Counted from the stretch's first letter, positions 47,552 to 59,172 are shown. The stretch is DNA of 64,000 nt from Pseudomonadota bacterium (GCA_016713725.1 JADJOO010000006.1:1-64000); one strand, 5' to 3'. Numbers and translations: made by a program. The notes: generated by a model from the letters alone, not told the origin.

Positions 47552-47959
47552 GCGGCCGATCCGTGGCTTTTCCCTGGGCTTGGAAAGGCAGACACGCGCC
47601 CTGGGAAAGGCCACGGATCGGCCGCTAGCGACACGGCACCTGAGCGCCCTTTCCGCGCAAAGCGCGAAACCTCGCACGGCGCACGCAGCGTTAAGTGCTT
47701 TGGAACGCAATCTCAGACCGCGGCTCTTCGATCGCCGACGACGAACACGGCACCGAACAATCGGCCACGACGCTCGACCACCGTCAGGCTGCATGCGCCG
47801 TGCGAGTCGTCGGGCGCGGGATGCCGCCCCGCCTTGGTCAATGCTGTATCGCCCGACGAGTCGCCCAGGCGCCGGGTGCGGCAAGCGGTCGATCCGGGCC
47901 TTTCCCCGAGCGCGTGTCTGCCTTTCCAAGCTCGGGGAAAGGCCCCGGATCGACCGCTT
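47552..47959. repeat. Inverted hairpin-pair element 1
   Basis: Both ends are long hairpins in opposite orientation. Left: arms 47552-47579 and 47598-47625 (26 of 28 pairs), loop GGAAAGGCAGACAC. Right: arms 47883-47910 and 47931-47959 (one bulge), loop the reverse complement GTGTCTGCCTTTCC. Inside each hairpin lies a GGCACCTGAGCG-like motif, then a second stem (47649-47669; 47805-47816 with 47850-47861), then GCACGGCGCA..GCAG. It lies between the aminopeptidase and cca starts. A second copy is at 54157-54617. Confidence 0.75.
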
Positions 47960-48001
47960 GTAGCACCTACGCCTCGTAGCGATCTCGGCTACGATTCAGC
48001 A

Positions 48002-49240
48002 ATGAAAACCTACCTGGTGGGCGGTGCGGTGCGCGATACGCTGCTCGGACGGCCCTTCACCGAACGCGACTACGTGGTCGTCGGCGCTCGGCCCGACGAC
48101 CTGCTCGCGCTCGGTTACCGTCCCGTCGGCAAGGACTTTCCCGTCTTCCTGCATCCCGAGAGCGGCGACCAGTACGCGCTTGCCCGGACCGAACGCAAGA
48201 CCGGTGCGGGCTACTACGGCTTCGCCACGCGCTTCTCGCCCGACGTCACGCTCGAGGAAGACCTCGCGCGGCGTGACCTCACCATCAACGCGATGGCGCA
48301 ATCGATCGAAAGTGGCGATGACGGCAGCGATGTGGTCGATCCGTACGGTGGCCGCCGCGACCTCGAGGCTCGTGTTCTGCGCCACGTCTCACCCGCTTTC
48401 GTCGAAGACCCTTTGCGGGTGCTGCGCGTCGCGCGTTTCGCTGCGCGATTCGCGCCGCTCGGCTTCACGGTCGCGCCGGAGACGATGCAGCTGATGCAGG
48501 ACATCGTGCGCTCCGGCGAGTTGCGGGCCCTGGTGGCTGAACGCGTCTGGGTCGAAACCGAGCGCGCGCTGGGCGAGAAGACGCCGGCGGTCTACTTCGA
48601 TGTGCTGCGCCAGTGCGGCGCACTTGCGGTGCTGTTGCCGGAGATCGATTGCCTGTTCGGCGTGCCGCAGCCCGAGAAGTGGCATCCTGAAGTCGACACC
48701 GGCCTCCACACGCTGCAGGTGCTGGACGTCGCGTGCGAGCTGTCGAGTGAAACGACGGTGCGCTTTGCCGCGCTCGTGCACGACCTCGGCAAGGGCGTCA
48801 CGCCGCGGGACCAGTGGCCGAGGCACGTCGGTCACGAACAGGCGGGCGTCCGCGTCATCGGCCAGATGTGCGAGCGGCTCAAGGTGCCCACCGAGCACCG
48901 GGAGCTGGGACAACTCGTGTCCCGCGAACACCAGCGCATTCATCGCGCGGCCGAGCTGCGGGACACGACCGTGCTCGAGGTGCTGGAAGCTGCCGACGCG
49001 TTTCGCCGCCCCGGGCGCTTCGACAAGATGCTGCTCGCCTGCGAGGCGGATGCTCGCGGGCGCGGCCCGGAGTTGCGGGCGCGCACCTACCCCCAGGCCC
49101 GGTTTTTTCGCGACTGTTTCAGTGCTGCGGCAGCGGTCAAGCTCGACGTCGCCGAAATGAAGCAGCTGGCCGGGCCCGCGATTGCGCAGGCGCTGCGCGT
49201 TGCCCGGGTCGCGGCGATTCAAAACATTCAGGGGCGCTGA
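48002..49240 (+). CDS. cca: CCA-adding multifunctional tRNA nucleotidyltransferase
   Basis: 412 residues from the ATG at 48002. Class II nucleotidyltransferase head: YLVGGAVRDTLLGRPFTERDYVVVG, QYALARTERKTGAGYYGF, LEEDLARRDLTINAMA; neck GRRDLEARVLRHVSPAFVEDPLRVLRVARFAARF. The HD phosphohydrolase domain (VDTGLHTLQVLDVACEL, FAALVHDLGKG, RHVGHEQAG) marks the bacterial multifunctional CCA protein, which builds and repairs tRNA 3' CCA and has phosphatase activity. The upstream ORF extension over the repeat element is not credible. Confidence 0.92.
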   Translation: MKTYLVGGAVRDTLLGRPFTERDYVVVGARPDDLLALGYRPVGKDFPVFLHPESGDQYALARTERKTGAGYYGFATRFSPDVTLEEDLARRDLTINAMAQSIESGDDGSDVVDPYGGRRDLEARVLRHVSPAFVEDPLRVLRVARFAARFAPLGFTVAPETMQLMQDIVRSGELRALVAERVWVETERALGEKTPAVYFDVLRQCGALAVLLPEIDCLFGVPQPEKWHPEVDTGLHTLQVLDVACELSSETTVRFAALVHDLGKGVTPRDQWPRHVGHEQAGVRVIGQMCERLKVPTEHRELGQLVSREHQRIHRAAELRDTTVLEVLEAADAFRRPGRFDKMLLACEADARGRGPELRARTYPQARFFRDCFSAAAAVKLDVAEMKQLAGPAIAQALRVARVAAIQNIQGR

Positions 49241-49256
49241 GCGCGCTCGACCTGCG

Positions 49257-50441
49257 CTACAGGGAGTGACGCAGGTCCCTTGCCGCAAAGCCTCCCAGCG
49301 GCAAAGCGAAGTCCTTTGACAGCGCGATGGCCTTGAAGCGTTCGCCCATTTCACCTGGCAGCGTGAGCACCATCGCCTGGCGTGACAGGTTCAGGCGCTG
49401 GACCAGTTCGAGTCCCTCGACGTTGGCGACGAAATCGCCGAGGCCGCAACCGATCAGGAAATGCGCCTGCGTCGTGTAACCGGCAAGCTCGCAACCCGCG
49501 GCTTGCGCCGCTTCGGCAACGGCCGTGAAATCGACCCACGCGGTGATGTCCTGCAGCCCGACGCGAGTGAGCGCGTCCTCGTGGAAGCGGTGTCGAAAGT
49601 GACAGAGCAGCGTGCCGCGCGTGCGCTCGGCGGAGTAGTACTCGCGCCGCGGCAGGCCGTAGTCGACGAACAGCAGGACACCGCGCTCGAGCGAATACGC
49701 GATCGACTCGAACCAGCCGGCCAGGCCGGTGCACACCTCGGACTCGTACCCGTCCGGCAGCACAATGCCGGCGTCCGTCTCGATCCTGCGAACCGCCGCG
49801 ACCAGGCGCGAGGCCGCGCGCACCTCGGCCAGCTGCAGTTGCCCGAACTCCGAACTCACGCCGAGAGCATTGACCTCGCCACTGCGAATCGCGAAGCGCT
49901 CGATCGTCAGTGCGTCGAGCACCTCGTTTGCCAGGATCATGCCGGTGAAAGGCACTTGGGGCAGCGAGTCGAGCCACTGCACGCGCGGCAGGAGGTGCGG
50001 GACGGCTCGCTCCAGGGTCTCGCGCTGGCGTTCGCGCAGGTCCGCACTGAGGTCGAGAATCCAGTATGCGGCCGGCAACGCGCCCTGCCGCTCGAGCTCG
50101 GCGAGCAGCTCCGCAGCCATCGCACCCGAACCCGCCCCAAGTTCGAGCAGGCGCGATTCCGGCCCCAGCTCCCGCAGCACCTCGGCGCACTGCAGGGCCA
50201 GGCAGCGGCTGAACACCGGGGCCACCTCGGGTGCCGTGATGAAATCGCCCGCCGCACCGAACTTGCGCGCCCCGGCGCTGTAATAGCCGAGGCCCGGTTC
50301 ATAAAGCGCGAGCTGCATGAACCGGTCGAAGCCGATCCAGCCGCCCTCGTCCACGATGTCGGCGTGGATGCGCTTCGTGAGTGCGGCGCTGTGCGTCGCC
50401 TCCTCGGGAGTCAGCTCGGGCAGGTCCAGGGGCACGGTCAT
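49257..50441 (-). CDS. MidA-family SAM-dependent methyltransferase
   Basis: 394 residues typical of the MidA/NDUFAF7 family: ADIVDEGGWIGFDRFMQLALYEPGLGYYSAGARKFGAAGDFITAPEVAPVFSRC at the N-terminus, SAM loop LLELGAGSGAMAAELLAEL, TGMILANEVLDALTIERF, YGLPRREYYSAERTRGTLLCHFRH. In mitochondria the homologue dimethylates an arginine of a complex I subunit; bacterial members are presumed protein methyltransferases. Convergent with cca, divergent from the pteridine reductase. Intact. Confidence 0.88.
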   Translation of the reverse strand: MTVPLDLPELTPEEATHSAALTKRIHADIVDEGGWIGFDRFMQLALYEPGLGYYSAGARKFGAAGDFITAPEVAPVFSRCLALQCAEVLRELGPESRLLELGAGSGAMAAELLAELERQGALPAAYWILDLSADLRERQRETLERAVPHLLPRVQWLDSLPQVPFTGMILANEVLDALTIERFAIRSGEVNALGVSSEFGQLQLAEVRAASRLVAAVRRIETDAGIVLPDGYESEVCTGLAGWFESIAYSLERGVLLFVDYGLPRREYYSAERTRGTLLCHFRHRFHEDALTRVGLQDITAWVDFTAVAEAAQAAGCELAGYTTQAHFLIGCGLGDFVANVEGLELVQRLNLSRQAMVLTLPGEMGERFKAIALSKDFALPLGGFAARDLRHSL

Positions 50442-50550
50442 CGGTGGTGGAATCCTTTCCCGCGGACAGCCCGCTGTGGCTGAGGTATCTTGATGTCGTG
50501 CACGCGCATCGAAGGACTTCGGCGCGCGCTCCTACCGACGAAATTGCACC

Positions 50551-51316
50551 GATGCGTGAATCCATGAGCAACGCTGCTGACTATCCGCTGGCTGGACGCT
50601 GCGCACTGGTGACGGGCGGCGCTCGTCGGCTGGGCGAAGCAATCGTACGCAGGCTGCACGCGGGTGGTGCGTCGGTCGCCGTGCATCACCGCACGTCGGG
50701 TGACGAGGCCGACAGCCTCATCAGCGAACTCAATGCGCTCCGGATCGGGTCTGCCGCGGCCTTCGCCTGCGACCTGCTCGAAGTCGAAAAGCTGCCCGCA
50801 CTCATTGCAGGCGTAGTGGCACGGTTTGGCCGGCTCGACATCCTGGTCAACAACGCCTCGAGTTTCATGCCGACACCCGTCGGCACGATCACCGAGGCAC
50901 ACTGGAACGATCTGCTCGGCTCGAACCTGAAGGCGCCGCTGTTCCTGTCGCAAGCTGCCGCGCCTGAACTGCGCAGGACTCGCGGCCTGATCCTGAACCT
51001 CGCGGACATCCACGGCATGCGGCCGTTGCAGGCACACCCGGTTTACTCGGCCGCGAAGGCGGGCCTGATCATGCTGACGAAATCGCTCGCGCGCGAACTC
51101 GGTCCCGACGTCCGTGTGAATGCGATTGCGCCCGGTCCAGTGCTGTGGCCCGAGGGCGGGCTCGATCCAGCCCTGCAGGACGAGATCGTTGCGAAGACCG
51201 CCCTCAAGCGTACCGGTTCGCCGGACGACATCGCGCGCACCGCCTTTTTCTTTGCGGCGGAAGCGCCGTACGTCACCGGCCAGATCCTCGCAGTCGACGG
51301 CGGACGCAGCATCTGA
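50551..51316 (+). CDS. Pteridine reductase-like short-chain dehydrogenase
   Basis: About 254 residues. The NADPH motif is ALVTGGARRLGEAIVRRL, where Arg replaces the usual Gly as in pteridine reductases (PTR1/FolM). LDILVNNASSF, RGLILNLADIHGMRPLQAHPVYSAAKAGL (catalytic YxxxK) and VRVNAIAPGPVLWPEG follow. It reduces dihydropterins or folates; its place next to folK and folB supports a folate role. The start could be 50551 or 50563; neither has a strong ribosome-binding site. Confidence 0.85.
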
Positions 51317-51348
51317 CCGGCCTCGCCGCGTGAACGGCCCGCGCGTCT

Positions 51349-51873
51349 TCATGCTTTGTCGCCGCGCGCGGCCAGCCACGCCAGCTCCACCGGCCGCATC
51401 TCGTGCGCTGCCTGCGTCGCCTGCATGTCCCGCCACAACTCACCGAGCGTGCGTCGCTCGGTCGGGTGCACGGTTTCCGGCGCGATCTCGGCCGCCGGGC
51501 CCAGCATGTAGGGCCGCTTGAGCAGGTCGGGCCGCGGCAGCGTGAGCCCCGGCTCGGCACAGACCGTGTCGCCGAACAGGAGAATGTCGAGGTCCATCGC
51601 GCGTGGCGCCCACTTCGGCGCCAGGCGCTCGCGTCCGCACGCGGTCTCGGCCGCGTGCAACCGTTCGATCACCTGGTGCACCGTCAGCTCGGTCTCGAAA
51701 CCGACCACGAGGTTGATGAAATCGTCGCCCTCGAATCCGACGGCGGCGTTGGCATACGCGCGGGATACGGTGACCGGCGCGAAGTCATGGTCGATCACGT
51801 CGAGAACGCGACGCAGGTTCTTGAGCGGCGCGACGTTGCTGCCCGCCGCGACATGGACCGTCGTGGTGCTCAC
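51349..51873 (-). CDS. folK: 2-amino-4-hydroxy-6-hydroxymethyldihydropteridine pyrophosphokinase
   Basis: 174 residues. The HPPK pattern is complete: VHVAAGSNVAPLKNLRRVLDVI, SRAYANAAVGFEGDDFINLVVGFET, RLAPKWAPRAMDLDILLFGD (Mg/ATP-binding RxMDxDxL) and LPRPDLLKRPYMLGPAAEIAPE. It transfers pyrophosphate from ATP to 6-hydroxymethyldihydropterin in folate synthesis. Its start overlaps the folB stop by 4 bases, so the two are translated together. Confidence 0.93.
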   Translation of the reverse strand: MSTTTVHVAAGSNVAPLKNLRRVLDVIDHDFAPVTVSRAYANAAVGFEGDDFINLVVGFETELTVHQVIERLHAAETACGRERLAPKWAPRAMDLDILLFGDTVCAEPGLTLPRPDLLKRPYMLGPAAEIAPETVHPTERRTLGELWRDMQATQAAHEMRPVELAWLAARGDKA

Positions 51874-52238
51874 GGCGTCGGGTAGTCCGCGCGTCGACGC
51901 TCGATGACGATGCCGACGTCGCGGGAGCCGCGCAGCGCGCCTTGCTTGTTCAGCCGAATCCTGACTGCGGGAACGTCGAATTCCGTGAGGATGACCTGCG
52001 CGATGCGGTCGATCAGCGTCTCGACCAGCTGAAACTCCGACTCGCTCACGAACTGCAGCAGGCGCTTCGACACCTTCTTGTAATCGAGCGTGTCGTCAAT
52101 GTGATCGCTCGCTGCGGCCTTGCGGATGTCGGTGGACATCTCGAGGTCGATCACGACCTTCTGCTTGACCTTCCGTTCCCAGTCCCAGATGCCGATGATG
52201 CATTCGGCGGTCAGGCCCGTCAGAAAAATGGTGTCCAT
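51870..52238 (-). CDS. folB: Dihydroneopterin aldolase
   Basis: 122 residues from MDTIFLTGLTAECIIGIWDWERKVKQKVVIDLEM, with the conserved Lys/Tyr region DTLDYKKVSKRLLQFV, SEFQLVETLIDRIAQVIL and VRIRLNKQGALRGSRDVGIVIER. FolB makes 6-hydroxymethyldihydropterin, the FolK substrate. The longer upstream frame is non-homologous, so the start is at 52238. Overlap with folK indicates a small folate operon; tsaD lies 71 bases upstream in the same direction. Confidence 0.92.
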   Translation of the reverse strand: MDTIFLTGLTAECIIGIWDWERKVKQKVVIDLEMSTDIRKAAASDHIDDTLDYKKVSKRLLQFVSESEFQLVETLIDRIAQVILTEFDVPAVRIRLNKQGALRGSRDVGIVIERRRADYPTP

Positions 52239-52309
52239 CGTTGCCGTCTGTTCGTTCGGGCGGGCTGGTCGGTTCGGGTCTGTCGTGCGTTCGTGCAATC
52301 CGCCTGCCC

Positions 52310-53335
52310 TCACGCGGCAGACGATGGCGGAACCAGGTCCGTCATCGGCCACCTTGCTCGGGCACGGATCGAGAAGTCGTCGCGTTCGCCCGCGGCGAGC
52401 CGCAGTTCCCCCAGCAGCGCGATCATCGCCGCGTTGTCGGTGCAGAACTCGGCGCGAGGATAGACGACCCGGACCCCCTGCCGCTCGCCCATCGCAAGCA
52501 TCCGGGCACGCAGCCGCCGGTTGGCGCCCACGCCGCCCGCCACGACCAGCGTCGAGGCACCGGTGGCATCGATTGCCCGTTGGCACTTGATCACGAGCGT
52601 ATCGACCACGGCCTCCTCGAACCCCCGGGCCGCGTCGGCTCGCGCCTGCGAGTCGAGTGCGCCGCGATTGCGCAACGCCACGACGACGGCGGTCTTGAGG
52701 CCGCTGAACGAGAAATCGAGGCCCGGACGCTCGGTCAGCGGCCGCGGGAAGCGAAACACGTCAGGCCGGCCCTGCTCGGCGAGAGCGGCGAGTTGCGGTC
52801 CGCCGGGGTATCCCAGGCCGAGCAGTTTCGCCGTCTTGTCGAAGGCCTCGCCTGCCGCGTCGTCGAGCGAGCTTCCCAGGAGCTCATACTGCCCGACCCC
52901 CTCCACCCGGGCGAGCAGCGTATGTCCGCCCGAAACCAGCAATGCGACGAACGGGAACCGCGGCGGCTCGAGCTCGAGCAGGGGTGCCAGCAGGTGACCT
53001 TCCATGTGGTGCACGCCGATGCAGGGCAGGCCCCAGGCGTAGGCGAGGCTGCGGGCGACGGCGGCCCCGACCAGCAATGCACCCACCAGGCCGGGGCCAC
53101 TGGTGTAGGCGATGCCGTCGATCGTTGCCCGGCCACCGCTTTGGTCGACCGTTTTTTCCAACAAAGGCAATAACTTACGCAGGTGGTCGCGCGAGGCGAG
53201 CTCGGGTACCACGCCCCCGTAGGTCGCGTGCAGCGCGACCTGGCTGTACAGCTCGTGCGCAAGCAGGCCGGCCTTGCCGTCATAGACGGCGGCGGCGGTC
53301 TCGTCGCAGGAGGTCTCGATCCCCAGAACCCGCAT
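52310..53335 (-). CDS. tsaD: tRNA N6-adenosine threonylcarbamoyltransferase
   Basis: 341 residues, full length. VLGIETSCDETAAAVYD at the start, TYGGVVPELASRDHL, the iron-binding HHMEGHLLAP, VSGGHT, GEAFDKTAKLLGLGYPGG and VVAGGVGANRRLRARM are the expected Kae1/TsaD motifs. It transfers threonylcarbamoyl to A37 of ANN-decoding tRNAs. It is divergent from rpsU, the usual arrangement in gammaproteobacteria. Confidence 0.95.
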   Translation of the reverse strand: MRVLGIETSCDETAAAVYDGKAGLLAHELYSQVALHATYGGVVPELASRDHLRKLLPLLEKTVDQSGGRATIDGIAYTSGPGLVGALLVGAAVARSLAYAWGLPCIGVHHMEGHLLAPLLELEPPRFPFVALLVSGGHTLLARVEGVGQYELLGSSLDDAAGEAFDKTAKLLGLGYPGGPQLAALAEQGRPDVFRFPRPLTERPGLDFSFSGLKTAVVVALRNRGALDSQARADAARGFEEAVVDTLVIKCQRAIDATGASTLVVAGGVGANRRLRARMLAMGERQGVRVVYPRAEFCTDNAAMIALLGELRLAAGERDDFSIRARARWPMTDLVPPSSAA

Positions 53336-53354
53336 GTGGTCGGCTCGCTGTACT

Positions 53355-53384
53355 TTTGCAATTCCCCGCCGCGATCTCTAGAAT
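53355..53384 (+). promoter_or_regulatory. Likely promoter of the rpsU-dnaG-rpoD operon
   Basis: TTTGCA at 53355-53360 and TAGAAT at 53379-53384 are separated by 18 bases, a plausible sigma-70 pair in the tsaD-rpsU divergent gap. The transcript would have a leader of about 115 bases. The -35 match is only moderate. Confidence 0.45.
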
Positions 53385-53507
53385 TCGCGGTCCCTTACTG
53401 GCCGTGCGTCCCTCGGGGCCTGGCTGGCTGTCCAACAACGTTTCGATGACTGGCGCCCAGGCCACTGGCCGGCCGTCCAGCCGTTTTGACCGATTGACGA
53501 GGTTTCG

Positions 53508-53729
53508 ATGCCCAGCGTCCGCATCCGTGAGAACGAATACTTCGATGCCGCCCTGCGCCGCTTCAAGCGCGCGTGCGAAAAGGCCGGCGTGCTGACGGAA
53601 CTTCGTCGCCGCGAATTCTACGAGAAGCCGACGCAGGAGCGTAAGCGCAAGAAGGCGGCCGCCGTGAAGCGCCACCAGAAGCGCAGCTCTCGCGATTTCT
53701 CGTCGGCACCCCGCGTCCGCAATTTCTGA
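53508..53729 (+). CDS. rpsU: 30S ribosomal protein S21
   Basis: 73 residues: PSVRIRENEYFDAALRRFKRACEKAGVLTELRRREFYEKPTQERKRKKAAAVKRHQKR. This is S21, with its basic C-terminal tail. It is the first gene of the macromolecular-synthesis operon and lies 67 bases before yqeY. Short C-terminal SSRDFSSAPRVRNF is slightly longer than the E. coli protein. Confidence 0.95.
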   Translation: MPSVRIRENEYFDAALRRFKRACEKAGVLTELRRREFYEKPTQERKRKKAAAVKRHQKRSSRDFSSAPRVRNF

Positions 53730-53796
53730 TTCGCTTGCTCGAGCGACCGATCGCCTGGTTGATTGAGCTCTCCGGTCGCGACGCCAGCACGCCACG

Positions 53797-54234
53797 ATGA
53801 CCACGGCTTCCCTGAAGGTGCGGATCACCGAGGACATGAAGTCCGCCATGCGCGCGGGCGAGAAAGATCGTCTCGGCACCATCCGCATGCTGCAGGCGGG
53901 CATCAAGCAGCGCGAAGTTGATGAACGCATCTCGCTCGACGACGCGCAGGTGCTGTCGGTCATCGAGAAGATGCTCAAGCAGCGCAAGGAATCTATCGCC
54001 CAGTTCGAACAGGGCGGACGCGCTGATCTCGCGGCCAGGGAACAGGCCGAAATCGAACTGCTGACGGTCTACCTGCCGGCGCAACTTTTCATTCACTTCG
54101 TTGTTTTCGCTGCGTGTTCTGCGCGGCGACTGGTATTCAGGACGACAGCAGTTGAAGGTTGGGGTTCGGGCCCTTTCTCCCGCGCCCGGAAAGGCAGACA
54201 CGGGCGCGGGAGAAACACCCGAACCCCAACCTGA
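53797..54234 (+). CDS. yqeY: YqeY/GatB-like protein, C-terminus lost
   Basis: Residues 1 to about 96 match YqeY: LKVRITEDMKSAMRAGEKDRLGTIRMLQAGIKQREVDERISLDDAQVLSVIEKMLKQRKESIAQFEQGGRADLA and EIELLTVYLPAQL. Right after YLPAQL the normal C-terminal GatB-like domain (about 50 residues) is absent in all frames, and the frame runs into unrelated sequence and then repeat element 2 to the stop at 54234. This is a real breakpoint rather than a simple frameshift. The family is thought to help tRNA amidation or translation; the truncated product may be non-functional. Confidence 0.8.
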   Translation: MTTASLKVRITEDMKSAMRAGEKDRLGTIRMLQAGIKQREVDERISLDDAQVLSVIEKMLKQRKESIAQFEQGGRADLAAREQAEIELLTVYLPAQLFIHFVVFAACSARRLVFRTTAVEGWGSGPFSRARKGRHGRGRNTRTPT

Positions 54235-54617
54235 CACGCGGCGCCTGAGCGCTCGTCGGGCGCAGGACGCAGTCGACAAGAACGAGGTGCGGTTGCCGCG
54301 CCCGACGAGTCGCACGGCGCATGCAGCCGGAGAGAGGCGTCAAAGCCGCCTGATGCGGGAACCAGGGGTTCAGGCACGCGACCAATGTCACTTTGGGTGC
54401 CGCGCTGGTGCGTTCGCCGGCGGGGATCCGCCATGCGGACTTGGTGGGGCGGGCGAACCGGGGGGCTCGGGCCGTGATGGTCGCTTGCACCGTACGAGTT
54501 TTCGGGCCCGGCCGAAAACTCGCTCAGGTGCCGCGTATCAAGCGGTCGATCCCGGTGCTTGTTCCGGCGGGCGTGTCTGCCTTTCCGCCCGCCGGAACAA
54601 GCACGGCATCGACCGCC
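54157..54617. repeat. Inverted hairpin-pair element 2
   Basis: Left hairpin: arms 54157-54187 and 54202-54232, loop GGAAAGGCAGACAC. Right hairpin: arms 54541-54572 and 54587-54617, loop GTGTCTGCCTTTCC, the same in inverse. Next to them lie CGGCGCCTGAGCG and its inverse CGCTCAGGTGCCG, then second stems (CTCGTCGGGCGC 54252-54263 with 54298-54309; CGAGTTTTCGG 54495-54505 with 54512-54522) and GCACGGCGCATGCAGCC-like text. It lies between truncated yqeY and dnaG, inside an operon. Confidence 0.75.
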
Positions 54618-54723
54618 TGCAAACCGCCTCCTGGCCGCAAGTTCAGCCGCCCGAAAAGCCGCTCTTGCGAGCGCCCACCCGCACCCCCACTATCGCTACC
54701 CGACCCGACGCCGAACCCGCACC

Positions 54724-56695
54724 GTGGCCCGCATCCCCCAGCATTTCATCGACGAAATCGTCGCCCGCACCGACATCATCGAGGTGATCGGCAGCCGCGT
54801 GCAGTTGAAGAAAGCCGGTCGCGAGTACAAGGCCTGCTGCCCGTTTCACGACGAAAAGACACCGTCGTTCTGGGTCAGCGTCGACAAGCAGTTCTATCAC
54901 TGCTTCGGCTGCGGCGCCCACGGCACCGTGCTCGGCTTCGTCATGGAATACGATCACCTCGGCTTCATCGAGGCGGTCGAGGACCTCGCTGCGCGAGCCG
55001 GCCTCGAAGTGCCGCGCGAAAGCGGCGCGGCGGCGGGTCCGGCCAACCCGCACGACGAACTGTACGTGGCGATGGAACGCACGGCGCTTTCTTCCGCCAG
55101 TGCCTGAGCGGCGATTCGCGCGCACGCGAGTACGTCAAGCGACGCGGGCTCGACGCCGACGCCGTGCAGAAGTTCGGCATCGGCTACGCGGCAGCGCGCT
55201 GGGATGGATTGCTCGAGCGGTATGGCGGCACCGAGGACGAACGGCACGTGCTGCTGCGCGCGGGTCTCATCATCGAACGCCAGCCGCAGCAGGACACGAC
55301 GGTGCAGGCACCGCTTGAACTCCGCCGCAACGGACGCCGCTGCGCGCGCCGCCGCCAGCAGCAGCCACCTACTCGCGCGAGCGCGGCTTCTACGATCGCT
55401 TCCGCGACCGCGTCATGTTCCCGATTCGCGACACGCGCGGCCGCACGATCGGTTTCGGCGGACGTGTGCTCGATCAAGGCGAACCGAAGTACCTGAACTC
55501 GCCGGAGACCGAGCTCTTCCACAAAGGCCGCGAGCTCTACGGCCTGTACGAAGCACGCCAGGCAACTCGCAGTCTGCAGCGGCTGATGGTGGTCGAGGGC
55601 TACATGGACGTCGTCAGCCTGCACCAGGCCGGTATCACCTATGCGGTGGCGACGCTCGGCACGTCGACGACACCAGAGCACCTGCAGCGCATCTTCCGTC
55701 TCGTCGGCGAGGTGGTTTTCTGCTTCGATGGTGACCGGGCAGGCCGTGCGGCCGCTTGGCGTGCGCTGGAAAACTCGGTTGCCGAAGTGAAGCAGGGTCG
55801 ACAGGTGCGTTTCCTGTTCCTGCCGGATGGCCACGACCCCGACACGCTCGTGCGCGAAGAGGGGAAAGAGGCGTTCGAGGCGCGCCTCGCCGGCGCGATG
55901 CCGCTCTCGCAGTACCTGATCCGTGAATTGTCGTCGCGGGTCGAGACCGGCAGCGTCGACGGCCGGGCCAAGCTGGTAGAGCTGGCGCGGCCGCTGGTGC
56001 GCAGGATTCCGTCCGACGTCTACCGCGAGCTGTTGATCAATCAACTGGCGGAAGTAGTCGGCATGTCCCCTGCCCGACTCAATGAAATGCTGGGCGGTGA
56101 TGCTCAGTACCTGCAGGCTGGCGCTGGCCAGGCACGCGCCCCAACCTCGTCGAGCGGCTCGTATTCAGAAAGAAATTCAAGCGGTTATGAGCGCCCGAGC
56201 GGCCTGGGTGGCGCACGGTTCGGGGCCTCGCATGCCTCCGCCCCGGGACGCGGCACCCTGATCCGGCAGGCAATCATGCTGCTCGTGCACCACCCGGCCT
56301 CCGCGACGGCCATCAGCGGACAGCAGATCGACGCCGTGGCGGCTATCGACCGACCTGGAATTCCGTTGTTGGCCGAGATGCTGGCCCGATTGCGGGAGGA
56401 TCCCCCGGCGAACACGGCGGCGCTCCTGGAGCGCTGGCGCGACCGGCCCGAACAGGGTTCGCTGGCCAGGCTGGCCGCGGCGGTCTGCCTGGTGCCGGAT
56501 GCCGCGGGCGCAGCCGCGGAACTGAAATCGGCCCTGAACCGTCTGATCATCGAGGAATCCCCGGTCCGGCGACTCGACGAACTGATGGCCAAGGCCCGGG
56601 ATTCGTCGCTGGACGATGCCGAAAAGCTCGAATTGCAGGGACTGCTCCAGGCCCGGAGCCCGGCGGCCCGCAAGCCCCCGGAAACCCCTCGATAG
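54724..56695 (+). CDS. dnaG: DNA primase, frameshifted
   Basis: A GTG start at 54724 gives ARIPQHFIDEIVARTDIIEVIGSRVQLKKAGREYKACCPFHDEKTPSF with the CHC2 zinc finger (CCPFH...HCFGCGAHG). The frame shifts near 55085 (RQCLSGDSRAREYVKRRGL continues) and again between 55315 and 55390, after which RFRDRVMFPIRDTRGRTIGFGGRVL, TOPRIM VVEGYMDVV and CFDGDRAGR, and a helicase-binding C-domain run to 56695. DnaG is essential, so the breaks are almost surely sequence errors. It lies between element 2 and rpoD. Confidence 0.9.
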
Positions 56696-56721
56696 TCGGG
56701 CGCGGCCTGTCCCCGGCATGG

Positions 56722-56727
56722 TAGAAT
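56722..56727 (+). promoter_or_regulatory. Possible -10 box of an internal rpoD promoter
   Basis: TAGAAT lies between the dnaG stop and the rpoD start, about 38 bases before the latter. No clear -35 box is seen, so the call is weak. Internal promoters for rpoD are known in other macromolecular-synthesis operons. Confidence 0.25.
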
Positions 56728-56764
56728 TCCGCTCTTTTTTAGACTCCCCGTGAGGCGTTCCATC

Positions 56765-59121
<2,357 letters not shown>

Positions 59122-59130
59122 ACGTCCTCA

Positions 59131-59156
59131 CCTCTCCCACGTGCGCGTGGGAGAGG
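59131..59156. terminator. Bidirectional terminator-like hairpin
   Basis: CCTCTCCCAC and GTGGGAGAGG form a perfect 10-bp stem with a 6-nt loop between the convergent rpoD and MFS genes. A clear U-tract is lacking on either side. Confidence 0.55.
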
Positions 59157-59172
59157 CCGCGGGACGGCCGGA

